Of a DNA stretch of 64,000 bases, positions 46,633 to 57,147 are shown piece by piece. The position numbers and the translations under genes were made by a program. Position 1 is the first letter of the stretch. Each line of letters starts with the position of its first letter. The notes below the pieces were generated by a model. It was not told the DNA's origin, did not search any database, and saw only the letters and a list, made by a program, of their open reading frames with translations. The DNA comes from Microbacterium sp. TNHR37B (GTDB lineage Bacteria > Actinomycetota > Actinomycetes > Actinomycetales > Microbacteriaceae). The stretch spans positions 496,001 through 560,000 of the forward strand of contig NZ_LQGV01000001.1 of the NCBI RefSeq assembly GCF_001620065.1, written 5' to 3'.

Positions 46633-49600
46633 GCAGGTCCTCCGATCTTCGTCACGGCGATGGTGAACTCCCCCGCGTTGGCGAAGTCTCCCGCGGCGAC
46701 CGTCACGACGTGATCGGCGTCCACCGTCCTGCCCGAGGCCAGCACCGAACCGTCTCCCATCAGCACGTCGCCATCGGGACCGACGACGGCGTAGTCCAGC
46801 GCGAGGGTCTCCGCAGCGACCTGCGCCGTCTCGAACGCGTCGGCGACGGCACGGGCGTCGCTCTCGTCGGTGAAGAGCAGCTGCAGCCGGATGCGATCGC
46901 TCACCTCGAAGCCCGCGGCCTTGCGCGAGTCCTGCACGCCACGGATCACATCGCGGGCGAGCCCCTCCGCCTCCAGTTCCGGCGTTGTCACGGTGTCGAG
47001 GAGCACGAAACCACCCGGGCGCTCGGCGCTCCCCTCCAGCAGCGCGATCGCCGTGCCCTCCTGGACGCCGCCCGCCTCGAGGGTCAGCTCGTACTCGCCG
47101 TCTTCCAGAGCCACGCCGTCGACGACGACCGTGCCGTCCTCGACCGTCCAGATCCCGGCGCGTGCTCCAGCGATCACGTGCTGGACCTGCTTGCCCAGGC
47201 GGGGCCCGGCCGCCCGCGCGTTCACGGCGAGGCGCTGGCTGATGCCGTAACTCTCGCCGAGGCCGTCTACCAGCTCGACCAGCCGCACCTCCTTGACGTT
47301 GAGCTCGTCCCGAAGGATGTCCTCGAACTGTGCCAGTGCCTCGGCGTCGCGCACCGCGACCGTCAGCGAGGACAGGGGCAGGCGCACGCGCTTGCCTTCC
47401 TTCTTGCGGAGTCCGTTGGCGACCGAGGAGACCTCGCGCACGGCGTCCATCGCGGTGCGGATGTCCGCGGCCGCAGGGAAGGTTTCCGGGTCCGGCCAAT
47501 CGGCCAAGTGCACGCTGCGCTCTCCCGTGAGCCCCTGCCACACCTTCTCCGCCACCAGCGGAATGAGCGGCGCAGCGACGCGCGTCACTGTCTCCAGGAC
47601 CGTGTACAACGTGTCGAACGCCTCTGTCGAGGCCGCGTCGGAATCGTCGACTCCCACCCAGAAGCGATCGCGTGAACGGCGGATGAACCAGTTGGTGAGG
47701 GCTTCGCCGAACTCCCTCAGCGCGGCTGCGGCCATCGTCGAGTCCAGCGCGTCGAGGTGTCCCGCGACGTCCCGCACCAGGTCGCCCGTGAGCGCGAGAA
47801 TGTACCGGTCGAGCACATGGGTAGAGTCGGTGCGCCACCGGGCCGTGTAGCCGGCCCCGTCGGGGCCGCCGTCGGCGTTCGCATACGTGGCGAAGAAGTA
47901 CCACGCGTTCCACAGCGGCAACAGGAACTCGCGGACTCCCGCCCGGATCCCTTCCTCGGTGACGACGAGGTTTCCGCCGCGCAGCACCGAGGAGCTCATG
48001 AGGAACCAGCGCATCGCATCGGATCCGTCGCGGTCGAACACCTCGCTGACGTCGGGATAGTTGCGCAGCGACTTCGACATCTTCTGGCCGTCGCTGCCGA
48101 GGACGATGCCGTGGCAGGCCACCCCCGCGAACGCGGGCCGATCGAACAGCGCGCCCGAGAGGACGTGCATCACGTAGAACCAGCCGCGGGTCTGGCCGAT
48201 GTACTCGACGATGAAGTCCGCGGGAGCGTGCGAGTCGAACCAGTCGCGGTTCTCGAACGGATAGTGCACCTGCGCGTACGGCATGGACCCCGAGTCGAAC
48301 CACACGTCGAAGACGTCCTCGATCCGGCGCATGGTGCTGCGGCCCGTGGGATCGTCGGGGTTCGGGCGGGTCAGGCCGTCGATGTAGGGACGGTGCAGAT
48401 CGACCTCTCCCGCCTCGTTGGTCGGCAGCCGGCCGAAGTCCCGCTCCAGGTCGGCGAGAGAGCCGTACACATCCACGCGCGGATACGCCGGGTCGTCGCT
48501 CTTCCATACCGGGATGGGCGAGCCCCAGTAGCGGTTGCGACTGATCGACCAGTCGCGCGCGCCTTCGAGCCACTTACCGAACTGTCCGTGCTTGACGTTC
48601 TCGGGTGCCCAGGTGATCTGCTCGTTGAGCTCGACGAGGCGGTCCTTGATCGCGGTCACCCGCACGAACCAACTCGACACCGCTTTGTAGATCAAGGGGT
48701 TGCGGCAACGCCAGCAGTGCGGATACGAGTGCTCGTAGCTCGCCTCGCGAAGTAGACGCCCCTCAGCGCGCAACAGGCGGATGAGGGGACGGTTCGCCTC
48801 CATCCAGAGCTGTCCGGCGACGTCGGTGACCTGCGGGAGGAAACGCCCGCCATCGTCGAGGCTCATGATGAGCGGGATGCCTGCGGCCTCGGTGACGCGC
48901 TGGTCGTCCTCACCGTATGCGGGCGCTTGATGCACGATGCCGGTGCCGTCGCTCGTCGTGACGTAATCGTCCACGAGCACACGCCAAGCATTCTGCGTGC
49001 CCCACGTCTCCGTGTCGGCGTAGTAGTCGAAGAGCCTGTCGTACTGGACGTCGGCGAGCTCTTCCCCGCGGAGAGTCCTCTCGACGGCGGCGTGCGCCTC
49101 CTCCACCGACCCGTAACCGAGGTCCTTCGCATAGCCGCCGAGCAGCTCCTCCGCCAGCAGGTAGCGGTGGGAGGCGCCCTCGGCGCGATCCTCGTGCACG
49201 TCGGCCGCTCCGGCGGGCCCTCCGGGCACCACGACGTACGCGATGGCCGGGCCGACCGCGAGGGCGAAGTTCGTGGGGAGCGTCCATGGCGTGGTCGTCC
49301 ACGCCAGCGCACGCACGCCCGTCAGGCCGAGGCTCTCCGCCTTCGCACCGACGAGGGGGAATGTCACCGTGACGGAGGGATCCTGACGCATCTTGTAGAC
49401 GTCGTCGTCCATGCGCAGCTCGTGATTGGACAGCGGAGTCTCGTCGCGCCAGCAGTACGGCAAGACGCGGTGGCCCTCGTAGGCGAGTCCCTTGTCCCAC
49501 AGCTGCGCGAACGCCCACAGCACGGATTCCATGTAGCCCGTGTCGAGCGTCTTGTATCCCCGTTCGAAGTCGACCCAGCGGGCCTGGCGGGTGACGTAGT

Positions 49601-50051
49601 CCTCCCACTCCCGGGTGTACTCGAGAACGGAGGACTTCGCCTTCGCGTTGAACGCGGCGATCCCCATCTCCTCGATCTGACTCTTCTCGGTGATCCCCAA
49701 CTGCTTCATCGCCTCGAGCTCGGCGGGAAGCCCGTGCGTGTCCCAGCCGAAGACGCGGTCGACCTTCTTGCCGCGCATCGTCTGGAACCGCGGGAAGAGG
49801 TCCTTCGCGTAGCCGGTGAGCAGGTGACCGTAGTGGGGCAGTCCGTTTGCGAACGGCGGGCCGTCGTAGAACACCCACTCCGGGGCACCCTCGCGCCGAG
49901 CGATGGAGGCGCGGAAGGTGTCGTCCTCGCGCCAGAACTCGAGGATCTCGGCTTCGATCGCGGGGAAGCGGGGGGTCGGGACGACGGCAGCTGGCCCGAA
50001 GGCGGCTCCGTTCGCGGCTGAGTCGGCCGACGGACGTCGTGGGTAGGTCAT
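46629..50051 (-). CDS. ileS: Isoleucine-tRNA ligase
   Basis: IleRS charges tRNA-Ile and edits valine. The 1140-residue class I enzyme has HYGH at residues 73-76 and KMSKS at 657-661, with the CP1 editing domain between them. Its length fits the longer actinobacterial form. The ATG at 50051 has GGAG four to seven bases upstream, and this site is probably masked by the T-box leader when tRNA-Ile is charged. Confidence 0.97.
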   Translation of the reverse strand: MTYPRRPSADSAANGAAFGPAAVVPTPRFPAIEAEILEFWREDDTFRASIARREGAPEWVFYDGPPFANGLPHYGHLLTGYAKDLFPRFQTMRGKKVDRVFGWDTHGLPAELEAMKQLGITEKSQIEEMGIAAFNAKAKSSVLEYTREWEDYVTRQARWVDFERGYKTLDTGYMESVLWAFAQLWDKGLAYEGHRVLPYCWRDETPLSNHELRMDDDVYKMRQDPSVTVTFPLVGAKAESLGLTGVRALAWTTTPWTLPTNFALAVGPAIAYVVVPGGPAGAADVHEDRAEGASHRYLLAEELLGGYAKDLGYGSVEEAHAAVERTLRGEELADVQYDRLFDYYADTETWGTQNAWRVLVDDYVTTSDGTGIVHQAPAYGEDDQRVTEAAGIPLIMSLDDGGRFLPQVTDVAGQLWMEANRPLIRLLRAEGRLLREASYEHSYPHCWRCRNPLIYKAVSSWFVRVTAIKDRLVELNEQITWAPENVKHGQFGKWLEGARDWSISRNRYWGSPIPVWKSDDPAYPRVDVYGSLADLERDFGRLPTNEAGEVDLHRPYIDGLTRPNPDDPTGRSTMRRIEDVFDVWFDSGSMPYAQVHYPFENRDWFDSHAPADFIVEYIGQTRGWFYVMHVLSGALFDRPAFAGVACHGIVLGSDGQKMSKSLRNYPDVSEVFDRDGSDAMRWFLMSSSVLRGGNLVVTEEGIRAGVREFLLPLWNAWYFFATYANADGGPDGAGYTARWRTDSTHVLDRYILALTGDLVRDVAGHLDALDSTMAAAALREFGEALTNWFIRRSRDRFWVGVDDSDAASTEAFDTLYTVLETVTRVAAPLIPLVAEKVWQGLTGERSVHLADWPDPETFPAAADIRTAMDAVREVSSVANGLRKKEGKRVRLPLSSLTVAVRDAEALAQFEDILRDELNVKEVRLVELVDGLGESYGISQRLAVNARAAGPRLGKQVQHVIAGARAGIWTVEDGTVVVDGVALEDGEYELTLEAGGVQEGTAIALLEGSAERPGGFVLLDTVTTPELEAEGLARDVIRGVQDSRKAAGFEVSDRIRLQLLFTDESDARAVADAFETAQVAAETLALDYAVVGPDGDVLMGDGSVLASGRTVDADHVVTVAAGDFANAGEFTIAVTKIGGPA

Positions 50052-50245
50052 GTCACTCCAGCAGGTTGCGTCGCTTCCTGCGAGGACGACCCGTGGGTGT
50101 GACGGGCCGCGGTACCACCCCGCGTTGCCCACATCCGTGGGCCTCTCTCACTGCGGCTGTCACGGGCCTGACCCGCTCGGTTCTAGTGACCACCGAAGTG
50201 GCGTTCTTCCGAGAGCTCCCCGGTGATGGCCGGTTCACAGCTGAT
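50052..50245 (-). promoter_or_regulatory. T-box leader of ileS (ultrashort stem I, translational)
   Basis: The T-box GGTGGTACCGCG is on the minus strand at 50108-50119. Stem I is the short hairpin CCGG-CCATCA-CCGG (50220-50233), with the isoleucine specifier ATC in its loop at 50225-50227, followed by GGGAGCTCTCGG. This is the actinobacterial ileS T-box layout, which controls translation by hiding the GGAG at 50056-50059. Confidence 0.93.
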
Positions 50246-50251
50246 CCGACC

Positions 50252-50257
50252 ATCATA
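50252..50257 (-). promoter_or_regulatory. -10 box of ileS
   Basis: TATGAT on the minus strand places the start of transcription just before stem I of the T-box. Confidence 0.6.
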
Positions 50258-50266
50258 CGCGGCGGA

Positions 50267-50272
50267 TAGGGT
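50267..50272 (+). promoter_or_regulatory. Leaderless-type -10 box for the pentapeptide-repeat gene
   Basis: TAGGGT six bases before the ATG at 50279; nine bases separate it from the divergent ileS -10. Confidence 0.55.
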
Positions 50273-50278
50273 CGCAGG

Positions 50279-50938
50279 ATGGCAGCACGCTCCTCCGTTC
50301 CGACTCCCCCGCGTCGCGTCGTCCCCGATCTGCCGAGCGTCTTGGATCCGGCGGACGCCATCGAACGGCACGCCGACATCGCGGGGGCCCGGATCACCGG
50401 CCTGACGGGCGATGTGGATGCCGCCCACGCGCGGATCGTCGAATGCGCATGGGAGGAGTCGACGCTCGCCCGCCTCGATGTCCGGGGAGCCGTGCTGACC
50501 GATGTCGTGTGGCGCGAGCCCCGCATCACTGAGCTGATCGCACGCGACTCCCGCTGGCGCGACGTCCAGGTGATCGGTGGCCGCCTCGGCGCGCTCGACC
50601 TCGTGCGCGCCGAACTGGCCGGCGTGGTGCTGCAGGGCGTCAGGATCGATTACCTCTCGATGGCCTCCGCCACCCTCACCGATCTCCGCCTCGTCGATTG
50701 CCGGATCGGCACCCTGGATCTTCCCGAGGCGCAGCTGCAGCGCGTCGCGTTCGAGGCGTGCGTCGCCGACGAGGTCGACTGCCGTGGCATGCGCGCATCC
50801 GATGCCGACCTTCGCGGCCTGGAGGCGCTGGCGTTCACCGACTACACCGCGCTCCGCGGTGTCGCCCTCGGCGTGGAGCAGACGCGTACGCACGCCCCGG
50901 CGCTGGCTGCCACGCTCGGCATCCGGGTTCTCGACTGA
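50279..50938 (+). CDS. Pentapeptide-repeat-like protein
   Basis: A 219-residue soluble protein whose middle part shows the five-residue periodicity A(D/N)LxG of pentapeptide repeats (for example ARLDVRG, SDADLRGLEA), though many repeats are degenerate. Such right-handed beta-helices often act as interaction scaffolds or gyrase-mimicking proteins; no such role can be assigned here. It is divergent from ileS and monocistronic, ending 21 bases before the convergent glycosyltransferase. Confidence 0.8.
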   Translation: MAARSSVPTPPRRVVPDLPSVLDPADAIERHADIAGARITGLTGDVDAAHARIVECAWEESTLARLDVRGAVLTDVVWREPRITELIARDSRWRDVQVIGGRLGALDLVRAELAGVVLQGVRIDYLSMASATLTDLRLVDCRIGTLDLPEAQLQRVAFEACVADEVDCRGMRASDADLRGLEALAFTDYTALRGVALGVEQTRTHAPALAATLGIRVLD

Positions 50939-50959
50939 GCTGCCGTCGTTCGGGTGGAC

Positions 50960-52888
50960 TCAGCGCCCGATTCCGAACAGTCCGCGTCGAAGGATCGCGC
51001 GCCGAAGACGCAACGGAAGGCGGTGCCAGACGGCGCGCAGCCACGGCGGTCTCGCCGCGCGCACCCGAGTGATCCACCGGGGAGGTTCGGCGGTTCCCGT
51101 TCGTACGCGGCCGCGGCGGTCGATCGAGTAGAGCGTGCGGGACGGCACCCCGCCCAACTGGATGGAGAACGGCGTGCGCGACGGAGCGTCCCCGCGGATC
51201 TCCAGTCCGGACGGGCCGACGGCCGCACGGCAGGAGCCCACGACCCGCCCCGAGCGCGTCACGAGGCGGCCGGCGATGTCCACGTCGCCGTGCACCTCCA
51301 CGTGGGGCAGCGCGAGGACGAAGCCGTGCCCGTGTGTGCCCGGGAGGCTCCGGGGTGGCTCCGGAGCCTCATCCACCGCAGTCATGACCTGCTCGCCGAC
51401 ATCCACGGCGAGATTGCCGGCCTGACTCCGGTAGGCGACGGCGAGACGTCCCGCGACGGCCGCCCAACGATGATTCGTGAACACCGCCTTGACGGGCCGC
51501 ACGACGCGCGTACGCATGAACGTCGAACGCAGATGCGCGTCCCAGACCGAATCGTGCAGCCGTCCGTCTTCGGACATCCGCCACTGCACACGGATCGTCT
51601 CCGTCATCAGCGGATCGATGCCGCCCGTGACGGCGGGTGCGCTGCCCCGCGCCCACGCCCAATCGACCTTCTGCGCTCGGGAACGACGCTCCAGCGACCA
51701 TCCGGCCTCCGGGAGGAGCTCCGTCACGTCGTCGGTCAGCCCCGCCGCCTGGGCGAACTCGGCGACCTCGGGTGCGAGCTCGAGGACGACGCGACCGTCG
51801 CGGTAGCGCACGGCGCTCCCCGATTCGGTCTGCGATCGCCACTCCACCTCGACGGAGAAGTCCAGCCCCGCCGACGTCCAGATCGGCTCGCGAACGGTCG
51901 GCGCCACCCGGAGCCGCGGCATCGTGGCTTCGTGGATCGGCACGAGATCGAAGCGACCGGCACGCAGGAGCGCGACTTTGATCCGCCGCCATGGGTCGAG
52001 ATGAACGTCGGCCTCGGGGGCGATCCGCGGAAGCAGGTCCGTCACGAACGCGCGGATCCGCTCCTGATCCTCCTCGCTCCGCGGCGCTCCGCTGAAGAGC
52101 GTGAGCACGCGCATGTGGAGTTGATAGGCGAGGAACCGCGGGTAGAGCTCGGCGAAGCGAGGCTGTCGCAGGTCGTCGTCGATCCACGTGAAGACCCGGG
52201 ACACCGCGTCGAGGTACTCTCCCAGATCGTCGTGGAACGACGCACTCGTCGTCGCGGTCGGCGTGCGGTTCCACAGGTAGTACGGCGTCTCGACCATCAG
52301 GGAGACGACCTCGGCTCGCGCGTGCGCCGCGATGTCGAAGGCGATGTCCTCCCAGATCTGGCGCCCGCCCTCGGGGAAACGCACCTCCTTGTCGCGCAGG
52401 AACTGCGTGCGGAAGAACTTGTGCGGGTTCATGGGCAGCAGCGGGTGGGTGTCGGTCCAGTCGATCGCGTTCTCGACGTCGTGATCGACGTCGCGCATCG
52501 CCCAGCCCGGAGTGTTGCTCTTGGACTCCTTGCCGTCCACGACGTCCGCCCCCGTGCGTGTCGCAAGGTCGTACGCCGCTCGGAGCGCGTCCGGATAGAG
52601 ACGGTCATCGTGGTCGATGAAGGCGATGTACTCGCCACGCGCCTGATCGATGCCGTGATTGCGTGGCCGCGATGGCCATCCCGACGGGGGCAGCTCGAAC
52701 ACCCGGTAGTTCGGGCGCGTGGCAGCGAAGGCCCGGAGCCGCTTCGCGGTGTCGTCGGGCGAGCCATCGTCGATCAGGAGGACCTCGATGTCCTCCTGCG
52801 GCATGGTCTGGCGGTCCACGCTCGCGACGAGCTCGTCGAGATGGTGGCTGGAACGGTAGGTCGGGACGACAACGGTGACCTTGGGCAC
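50960..52888 (-). CDS. Family 2 glycosyltransferase with long C-terminal extension
   Basis: A 642-residue protein with an N-terminal GT-A glycosyltransferase domain (VTVVVPTYRSSHHLDELV, IDDGSPDDT and the FIDHDDRLYPD metal-binding region). About 300 further residues are mostly beta-strand. It has no membrane helix. The layout resembles wall teichoic acid glycosyltransferases of the TarS/TarP kind, but I would only call it a probable cell-envelope polymer transferase. The GTG start has a TAGCCT box six bases upstream. It is divergent from valS. Confidence 0.83.
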   Translation of the reverse strand: MPKVTVVVPTYRSSHHLDELVASVDRQTMPQEDIEVLLIDDGSPDDTAKRLRAFAATRPNYRVFELPPSGWPSRPRNHGIDQARGEYIAFIDHDDRLYPDALRAAYDLATRTGADVVDGKESKSNTPGWAMRDVDHDVENAIDWTDTHPLLPMNPHKFFRTQFLRDKEVRFPEGGRQIWEDIAFDIAAHARAEVVSLMVETPYYLWNRTPTATTSASFHDDLGEYLDAVSRVFTWIDDDLRQPRFAELYPRFLAYQLHMRVLTLFSGAPRSEEDQERIRAFVTDLLPRIAPEADVHLDPWRRIKVALLRAGRFDLVPIHEATMPRLRVAPTVREPIWTSAGLDFSVEVEWRSQTESGSAVRYRDGRVVLELAPEVAEFAQAAGLTDDVTELLPEAGWSLERRSRAQKVDWAWARGSAPAVTGGIDPLMTETIRVQWRMSEDGRLHDSVWDAHLRSTFMRTRVVRPVKAVFTNHRWAAVAGRLAVAYRSQAGNLAVDVGEQVMTAVDEAPEPPRSLPGTHGHGFVLALPHVEVHGDVDIAGRLVTRSGRVVGSCRAAVGPSGLEIRGDAPSRTPFSIQLGGVPSRTLYSIDRRGRVRTGTAEPPRWITRVRAARPPWLRAVWHRLPLRLRRAILRRGLFGIGR

Positions 52889-52894
52889 CGCGCC

Positions 52895-52900
52895 AGGCTA
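52895..52900 (-). promoter_or_regulatory. Leaderless-type -10 box for the glycosyltransferase
   Basis: TAGCCT on the minus strand, six bases before the GTG at 52888. Confidence 0.5.
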
Positions 52901-52938
52901 TCGGGCCCGGCGCCGATCAGCAGCCGCGGCGCGGCGGC

Positions 52939-52944
52939 TAGAAT
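52939..52944 (+). promoter_or_regulatory. -10 box of valS
   Basis: TAGAAT, predicting a leader of about 58 bases before valS. No T-box motif is present. Confidence 0.5.
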
Positions 52945-53008
52945 CGATCGGAAACCCACATTCAGGCACGCTGACACAGTGCCGCACATACCGTTCGAGG
53001 AGAGACCC

Positions 53009-55579
53009 ATGCCGCAGATTCCCGACAAGCCCGCGCTGGAAGGCCTCGAGCAGAAGTGGGATGCCGAATGGTCCGCACGGGGCACGTACCTCTTCGACCG
53101 TGAGGCCGCAAAGGCCGTCGGGCGCCCGGGTGTGTTCTCGGTCGACACTCCGCCGCCGACCGCGTCGGGCTCGCTGCACATCGGCCACGTCTTCAGCTAC
53201 ACCCACACCGATGTGAAGGTCCGCTTCGAGCGGATGCGGGGCAAGACGGTGTTCTACCCGATGGGATGGGACGACAACGGCCTGCCGACCGAACGCCGAG
53301 TCCAGAACTACTACGGGGTGCGCTGCGACCCCTCCCTTCCCTACGACGCCGACTTCACGCCGCCGTTCGCCGGAGACGCCAAGAGCCTCAAGCCGGCCGA
53401 CCAGGTGCCGATCAGCCGCCGGAACTTCATCGAACTCTGTGAAGAGCTGACTCTCCAGGACGAGAAGCAGTTCGAGGACCTCTTCCGCCAGCTCGGTCTG
53501 TCGGTCGACTGGACCCAGACCTACCGGACCATCTCCGACGAGACGATCCGCACTAGCCAGCTGGCCTTCCTCCGCAACCTCGAACGGGGCGAGGCCTATC
53601 AGGCGCTCGCACCGACCCTGTGGGACATCGACTTCCGCTCGGCCATCGCGCAGGCAGAGCTCGAAGATCGCGAGCAGCAGGCCGCCTACCACCGCATCGC
53701 CTTCCACAAGACCGACGGCTCGGGCGACATCCACATCGAGACCACGCGACCCGAGTTGCTCGCCGCGTGTGTCGCGCTGGTGGCCAACCCCGACGACGAG
53801 CGCTATCAGCCCGTGTTCGGCACGACGGTGCGCACGCCCGTCTTCGATGTCGAGGTGCCCGTCCTCGCCCATCCCTTGGCGCAGAAGGACAAGGGCTCGG
53901 GGATCGCCATGATCTGCACCTTCGGCGACGTCACCGACATCATCTGGTGGCGCGAGCTCGATCTCCCGAACCGCACGATCCTCGGCAAGGACGGGCGCGT
54001 GCTCCCGGACGCCCCCGACGCGATCGTCTCGGAGGAAGGCAAGGCCGCCTATGCCGAGCTGGCGGGGAAGACCGTCTTCAGCGCCAAGAAGCGTATGGTC
54101 GAGCTGCTGGAGGAGTCGGGTGAGCTCATCCAGGTGTCGGCCCCGTTCGCGCACCCCGTCAAGTTCTACGAGAAGGGCGACCGTCCGCTGGAGATCGTCT
54201 CCACCAGGCAGTGGTACCTGCGCAACGGCGCCCGTGATGCCGACTTCCGCGCCCGTCTCATCGAGCTCGGTCGGGAGATGGGATGGCACCCGGACTTCAT
54301 GCGTGTGCGCTACGAGAACTGGACCAACGGCCTGACGGGCGACTGGCTGGTCTCGCGGCAGCGGTTCTTCGGCGTGCCCATCCCGGTGTGGTACGGCCTG
54401 GACGAGAACGGGGAGCGCGACTATGCACGTGTGATCACGCCCGACCTGGGACAGCTGCCGGTCGATCCGACGATCGACGTGCCGGCCGGTTACGACGAGT
54501 CGCAGCGCGGTGTCCCGGGCGGGTTCGAGGCCGAGAAGGACATCTTCGACACGTGGGCGACATCGTCGCTCACCCCGCAGCTCGCGGGAGGCTGGCAGCG
54601 CGACGACGAGCTCTGGTCGCTCGTGGCGCCGTTCGACGTGCGTCCTCAGGGCCAGGACATCATCCGCACGTGGCTCTTCTCGACGATGGTCCGTTCGGCC
54701 CTGGAAGACGGCCGCGCGCCGTGGTCCGACGCCGCGATCTCCGGCTTCATCGTCGACCCCGACCGCAAGAAGATGTCGAAGTCGAAGGGAAACGTCGTCA
54801 CGCCCGCCGACATCCTCTCCTCGCACGGCACCGACGCGGTGCGCTATTGGGCGGCGTCCAGCCGGCTGGGGGCGGACGCGGCCTTTGATCCGCAGAACCC
54901 GACACAGGTGAAGATCGGACGCCGGCTGGCGATCAAGGTGCTCAACGCCGCGAAGTTCGTGTTGTCCTTCCCCGTGCCCGACGAGGCGCGCATCACCCAC
55001 GACCTCGATGCGTCGATGCTCGCGACGCTCGACCGGGTCGTTCGCGAGGCGACCCGCGCGTACGAGGAGTTCGACCACGCGCGTGCGCTCGAACTCACCG
55101 AGGCCTTCTTCTGGACGTTCTGCGACGACTACCTCGAGCTCGTCAAGGAGCGCGCCTACGACCAAACGGATGCGGGGCAACCCTCGGCGGCGTTGGCGCT
55201 GCGACTGGCGCTCTCGTCTCTGCTCCGACTTCTCGCACCGGTCCTCTCGTTCGCGACGGAGGAGGCGTGGTCCTGGTTCGAGGAGGGCTCGATCCACACC
55301 GCCGCGTGGCCCGCTCCGCTCGAGATCGAGGGGAACCCTGCGGTCCTGCGGATCGTCGGGGAGGCGCTGATCGGAGTGAGGCGCGCCAAGACCGAGGCCA
55401 AGGCCTCGCAGAAGACCCCCGTCGAGACGGTCACCCTGTCGGGGCCCGACGACGTGCTCGCCGCTCTGCAATCGGCCGAGGGCGACCTCAAGGCCGTCGG
55501 CCGGATCGCCCAGGTCTCGTACCAGAGCGCGGATGAGTTCTCGGTCAGCGGCGTCGTGCTGGCCCCGGTGGAGGGCTGA
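53009..55579 (+). CDS. valS: Valine-tRNA ligase
   Basis: ValRS charges tRNA-Val and edits threonine. The 856-residue class I enzyme has HIGH at residues 57-60, an editing domain, and KMSKS at 588-592. The ATG at 53009 follows GAGGAG; the very long in-frame upstream reading covers the glycosyltransferase in antisense and is rejected. A small gene of unknown function follows one base after its stop. Confidence 0.97.
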   Translation: MPQIPDKPALEGLEQKWDAEWSARGTYLFDREAAKAVGRPGVFSVDTPPPTASGSLHIGHVFSYTHTDVKVRFERMRGKTVFYPMGWDDNGLPTERRVQNYYGVRCDPSLPYDADFTPPFAGDAKSLKPADQVPISRRNFIELCEELTLQDEKQFEDLFRQLGLSVDWTQTYRTISDETIRTSQLAFLRNLERGEAYQALAPTLWDIDFRSAIAQAELEDREQQAAYHRIAFHKTDGSGDIHIETTRPELLAACVALVANPDDERYQPVFGTTVRTPVFDVEVPVLAHPLAQKDKGSGIAMICTFGDVTDIIWWRELDLPNRTILGKDGRVLPDAPDAIVSEEGKAAYAELAGKTVFSAKKRMVELLEESGELIQVSAPFAHPVKFYEKGDRPLEIVSTRQWYLRNGARDADFRARLIELGREMGWHPDFMRVRYENWTNGLTGDWLVSRQRFFGVPIPVWYGLDENGERDYARVITPDLGQLPVDPTIDVPAGYDESQRGVPGGFEAEKDIFDTWATSSLTPQLAGGWQRDDELWSLVAPFDVRPQGQDIIRTWLFSTMVRSALEDGRAPWSDAAISGFIVDPDRKKMSKSKGNVVTPADILSSHGTDAVRYWAASSRLGADAAFDPQNPTQVKIGRRLAIKVLNAAKFVLSFPVPDEARITHDLDASMLATLDRVVREATRAYEEFDHARALELTEAFFWTFCDDYLELVKERAYDQTDAGQPSAALALRLALSSLLRLLAPVLSFATEEAWSWFEEGSIHTAAWPAPLEIEGNPAVLRIVGEALIGVRRAKTEAKASQKTPVETVTLSGPDDVLAALQSAEGDLKAVGRIAQVSYQSADEFSVSGVVLAPVEG

Positions 55580-55580
55580 C

Positions 55581-55829
55581 ATGCGATTGGGGACGCGCTG
55601 GCTCAGCGGCGATCCGGTTCCTGCGGCCGTGCCGAGCGAGCTCCACGCCCAGATCGCGGCGGTCGACACGGCGATCGCCCGTGACCTCCTCGGTCAGCCG
55701 CGGCCGTCGTGGACGCTGACCTTCTTGGAGAACCGGCCCGTCGCAGAGCTGGACACCGGAGTGCTCGTGGAGCTCACCTCATCGGGCGAGGTCGTCGTGC
55801 GGCACGACATCGACGACGACTTCGCCTGA
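55581..55829 (+). CDS. Small protein of unknown function after valS
   Basis: An 82-residue protein that I do not recognise. It starts one base after the valS stop (TGACATG), so it is probably translated by coupling. It is hydrophilic, with a Trp in each half (GTRWLSG, SWTLTF) and an acidic end (RHDIDDDF). Its last 51 bases overlap the 3' end of the convergent MFS gene. Coding is supported by its coupling to valS, not by homology. Confidence 0.65.
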   Translation: MRLGTRWLSGDPVPAAVPSELHAQIAAVDTAIARDLLGQPRPSWTLTFLENRPVAELDTGVLVELTSSGEVVVRHDIDDDFA

Positions 55830-57146
55830 GTCGTCGCCGGGCGCAGAATCCGCCTCCGCGCCCGCTCGACGGGTGCCGCCGACGACGAGCGGAAGGGCGA
55901 GGAGAGACACCGCGACCACGACCGCTCCGCCGATCCAGAACGGCAGGCGCAGGTCGATGCGACCCACCATGCCCCCGACGAGCGTGGCGACGGGAAACAG
56001 GCCCCACGTCACGGTGCGGATGACGCCCAGGACGCGCCCGAAGATCTCCTGAGGGACGATCTGCTGCCGGAGGCTCCCCCACGGCACGTTCCACACCGAC
56101 ACCGCTGCGGCGGAGACGGCGAACACCGCGACGGCGACCCAGGCCGTCGGAGCGAGGCCGGTCAGCACGAGAGTGATGCCGGTCGTGATCATGGCGACAG
56201 CCATCACCGGGCCCCGCCCGAAGCGACTGACGAGGCGAGAGGCCACGAGAGAACCGAGGAGGGCGCCCGCTCCGATGCCGGCGGTGACGAACCCGACGGC
56301 GACGAGCGGCACGTCGAGGGTGTCGAGGAAGAAGAGGATGAGCACGGCCTGCGCGAACGCCAGCGAGGAGCCGATGACGGACGTGAAGACCACCATCGCC
56401 CGCAGATAGCGGTGGTCCCAGAGATAGCGCAGAGCCTCGCGCGTCGTGATCGGTGCGGGGGCGAGGGCACCCGTGAGCGGCTCCAGCACGGCGCCCGCCG
56501 CCAGGTCGCCGTCATCGCGCGCGGATGCCTGCGGCCGATCGCGCAGCGGTCGTGCGGCCGACAGCGGAAGGAACAGCGCGAGGGCGATCGGGATCAGATA
56601 GCCGGCGCCCCCCACCCAGAGGGGCAGTGCCAGCGCCGCCGCGAAGAGCACCCCGGCGATCGGTGTGGCGATGAAGCTGTCGATCGTCACCTGGGCGGCC
56701 TGCATCCAACCGTTGGCTCGATCGAGTTGGTCACGCCGCACGACGCCAGGGATCACCGCGCTCGTGGCGTTGTCGAACAGCGTCTCCCCCAGGCCGAAGA
56801 TGACCGTCGCGACGAAGAGCGCCCACAGTGACAGCTGGCCGCTGACGGCGAGGACCGCGAGCCACACGGCCACCCCGCCACGGAGGGCGTTGGCGAGTGC
56901 CATGATCACGCGCCGGTCGTAGCGGTCGACGATCATCCCCGCGGGCAATCCGAAGACGAGCCAAGGGAGAAACGCCAGAGCGCCGATGACCGAGATCAGC
57001 AGAGGATCGCGCGTGAGGGTGGTGGCGGCCAGCGGAACGGCCGTCCGTCCCAGACCGTCGGCGAGGTTGCTGAACGCGGCTGCGGTCCAGAGCTTGCGGA
57101 AGTCGCCGCCCAGAGGCAGGCGGCGGGTGGTCGATGAATCGCGCAT
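55779..57146 (-). CDS. MFS efflux transporter, MFS_3-like
   Basis: A 455-residue major facilitator with about 12 membrane segments and the loop-2 motif [10 protein letters not shown]. The overall pattern fits the EntS-like MFS_3 group, which exports siderophores, antibiotics or other small molecules. It starts one base after the stop of an ArsR-type regulator, so the two form an operon. The exported compound is unknown. The start at 57146 is preferred over an upstream in-frame extension inside the regulator. Confidence 0.87.
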   Translation of the reverse strand: MRDSSTTRRLPLGGDFRKLWTAAAFSNLADGLGRTAVPLAATTLTRDPLLISVIGALAFLPWLVFGLPAGMIVDRYDRRVIMALANALRGGVAVWLAVLAVSGQLSLWALFVATVIFGLGETLFDNATSAVIPGVVRRDQLDRANGWMQAAQVTIDSFIATPIAGVLFAAALALPLWVGGAGYLIPIALALFLPLSAARPLRDRPQASARDDGDLAAGAVLEPLTGALAPAPITTREALRYLWDHRYLRAMVVFTSVIGSSLAFAQAVLILFFLDTLDVPLVAVGFVTAGIGAGALLGSLVASRLVSRFGRGPVMAVAMITTGITLVLTGLAPTAWVAVAVFAVSAAAVSVWNVPWGSLRQQIVPQEIFGRVLGVIRTVTWGLFPVATLVGGMVGRIDLRLPFWIGGAVVVAVSLLALPLVVGGTRRAGAEADSAPGDDSGEVVVDVVPHDDLAR

Positions 57147-57147
57147 G

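Noticed and set aside
45280..48573. A 1097-residue fusion protein ending in FolC.
   Set aside because: The N-terminal part is ileS in another frame; FolC begins at the GTG that overlaps the ileS stop.
52889..53008. A T-box leader before valS.
   Set aside because: No TGGTACCGCG-like sequence and no specifier hairpin is visible in the 120-base gap.
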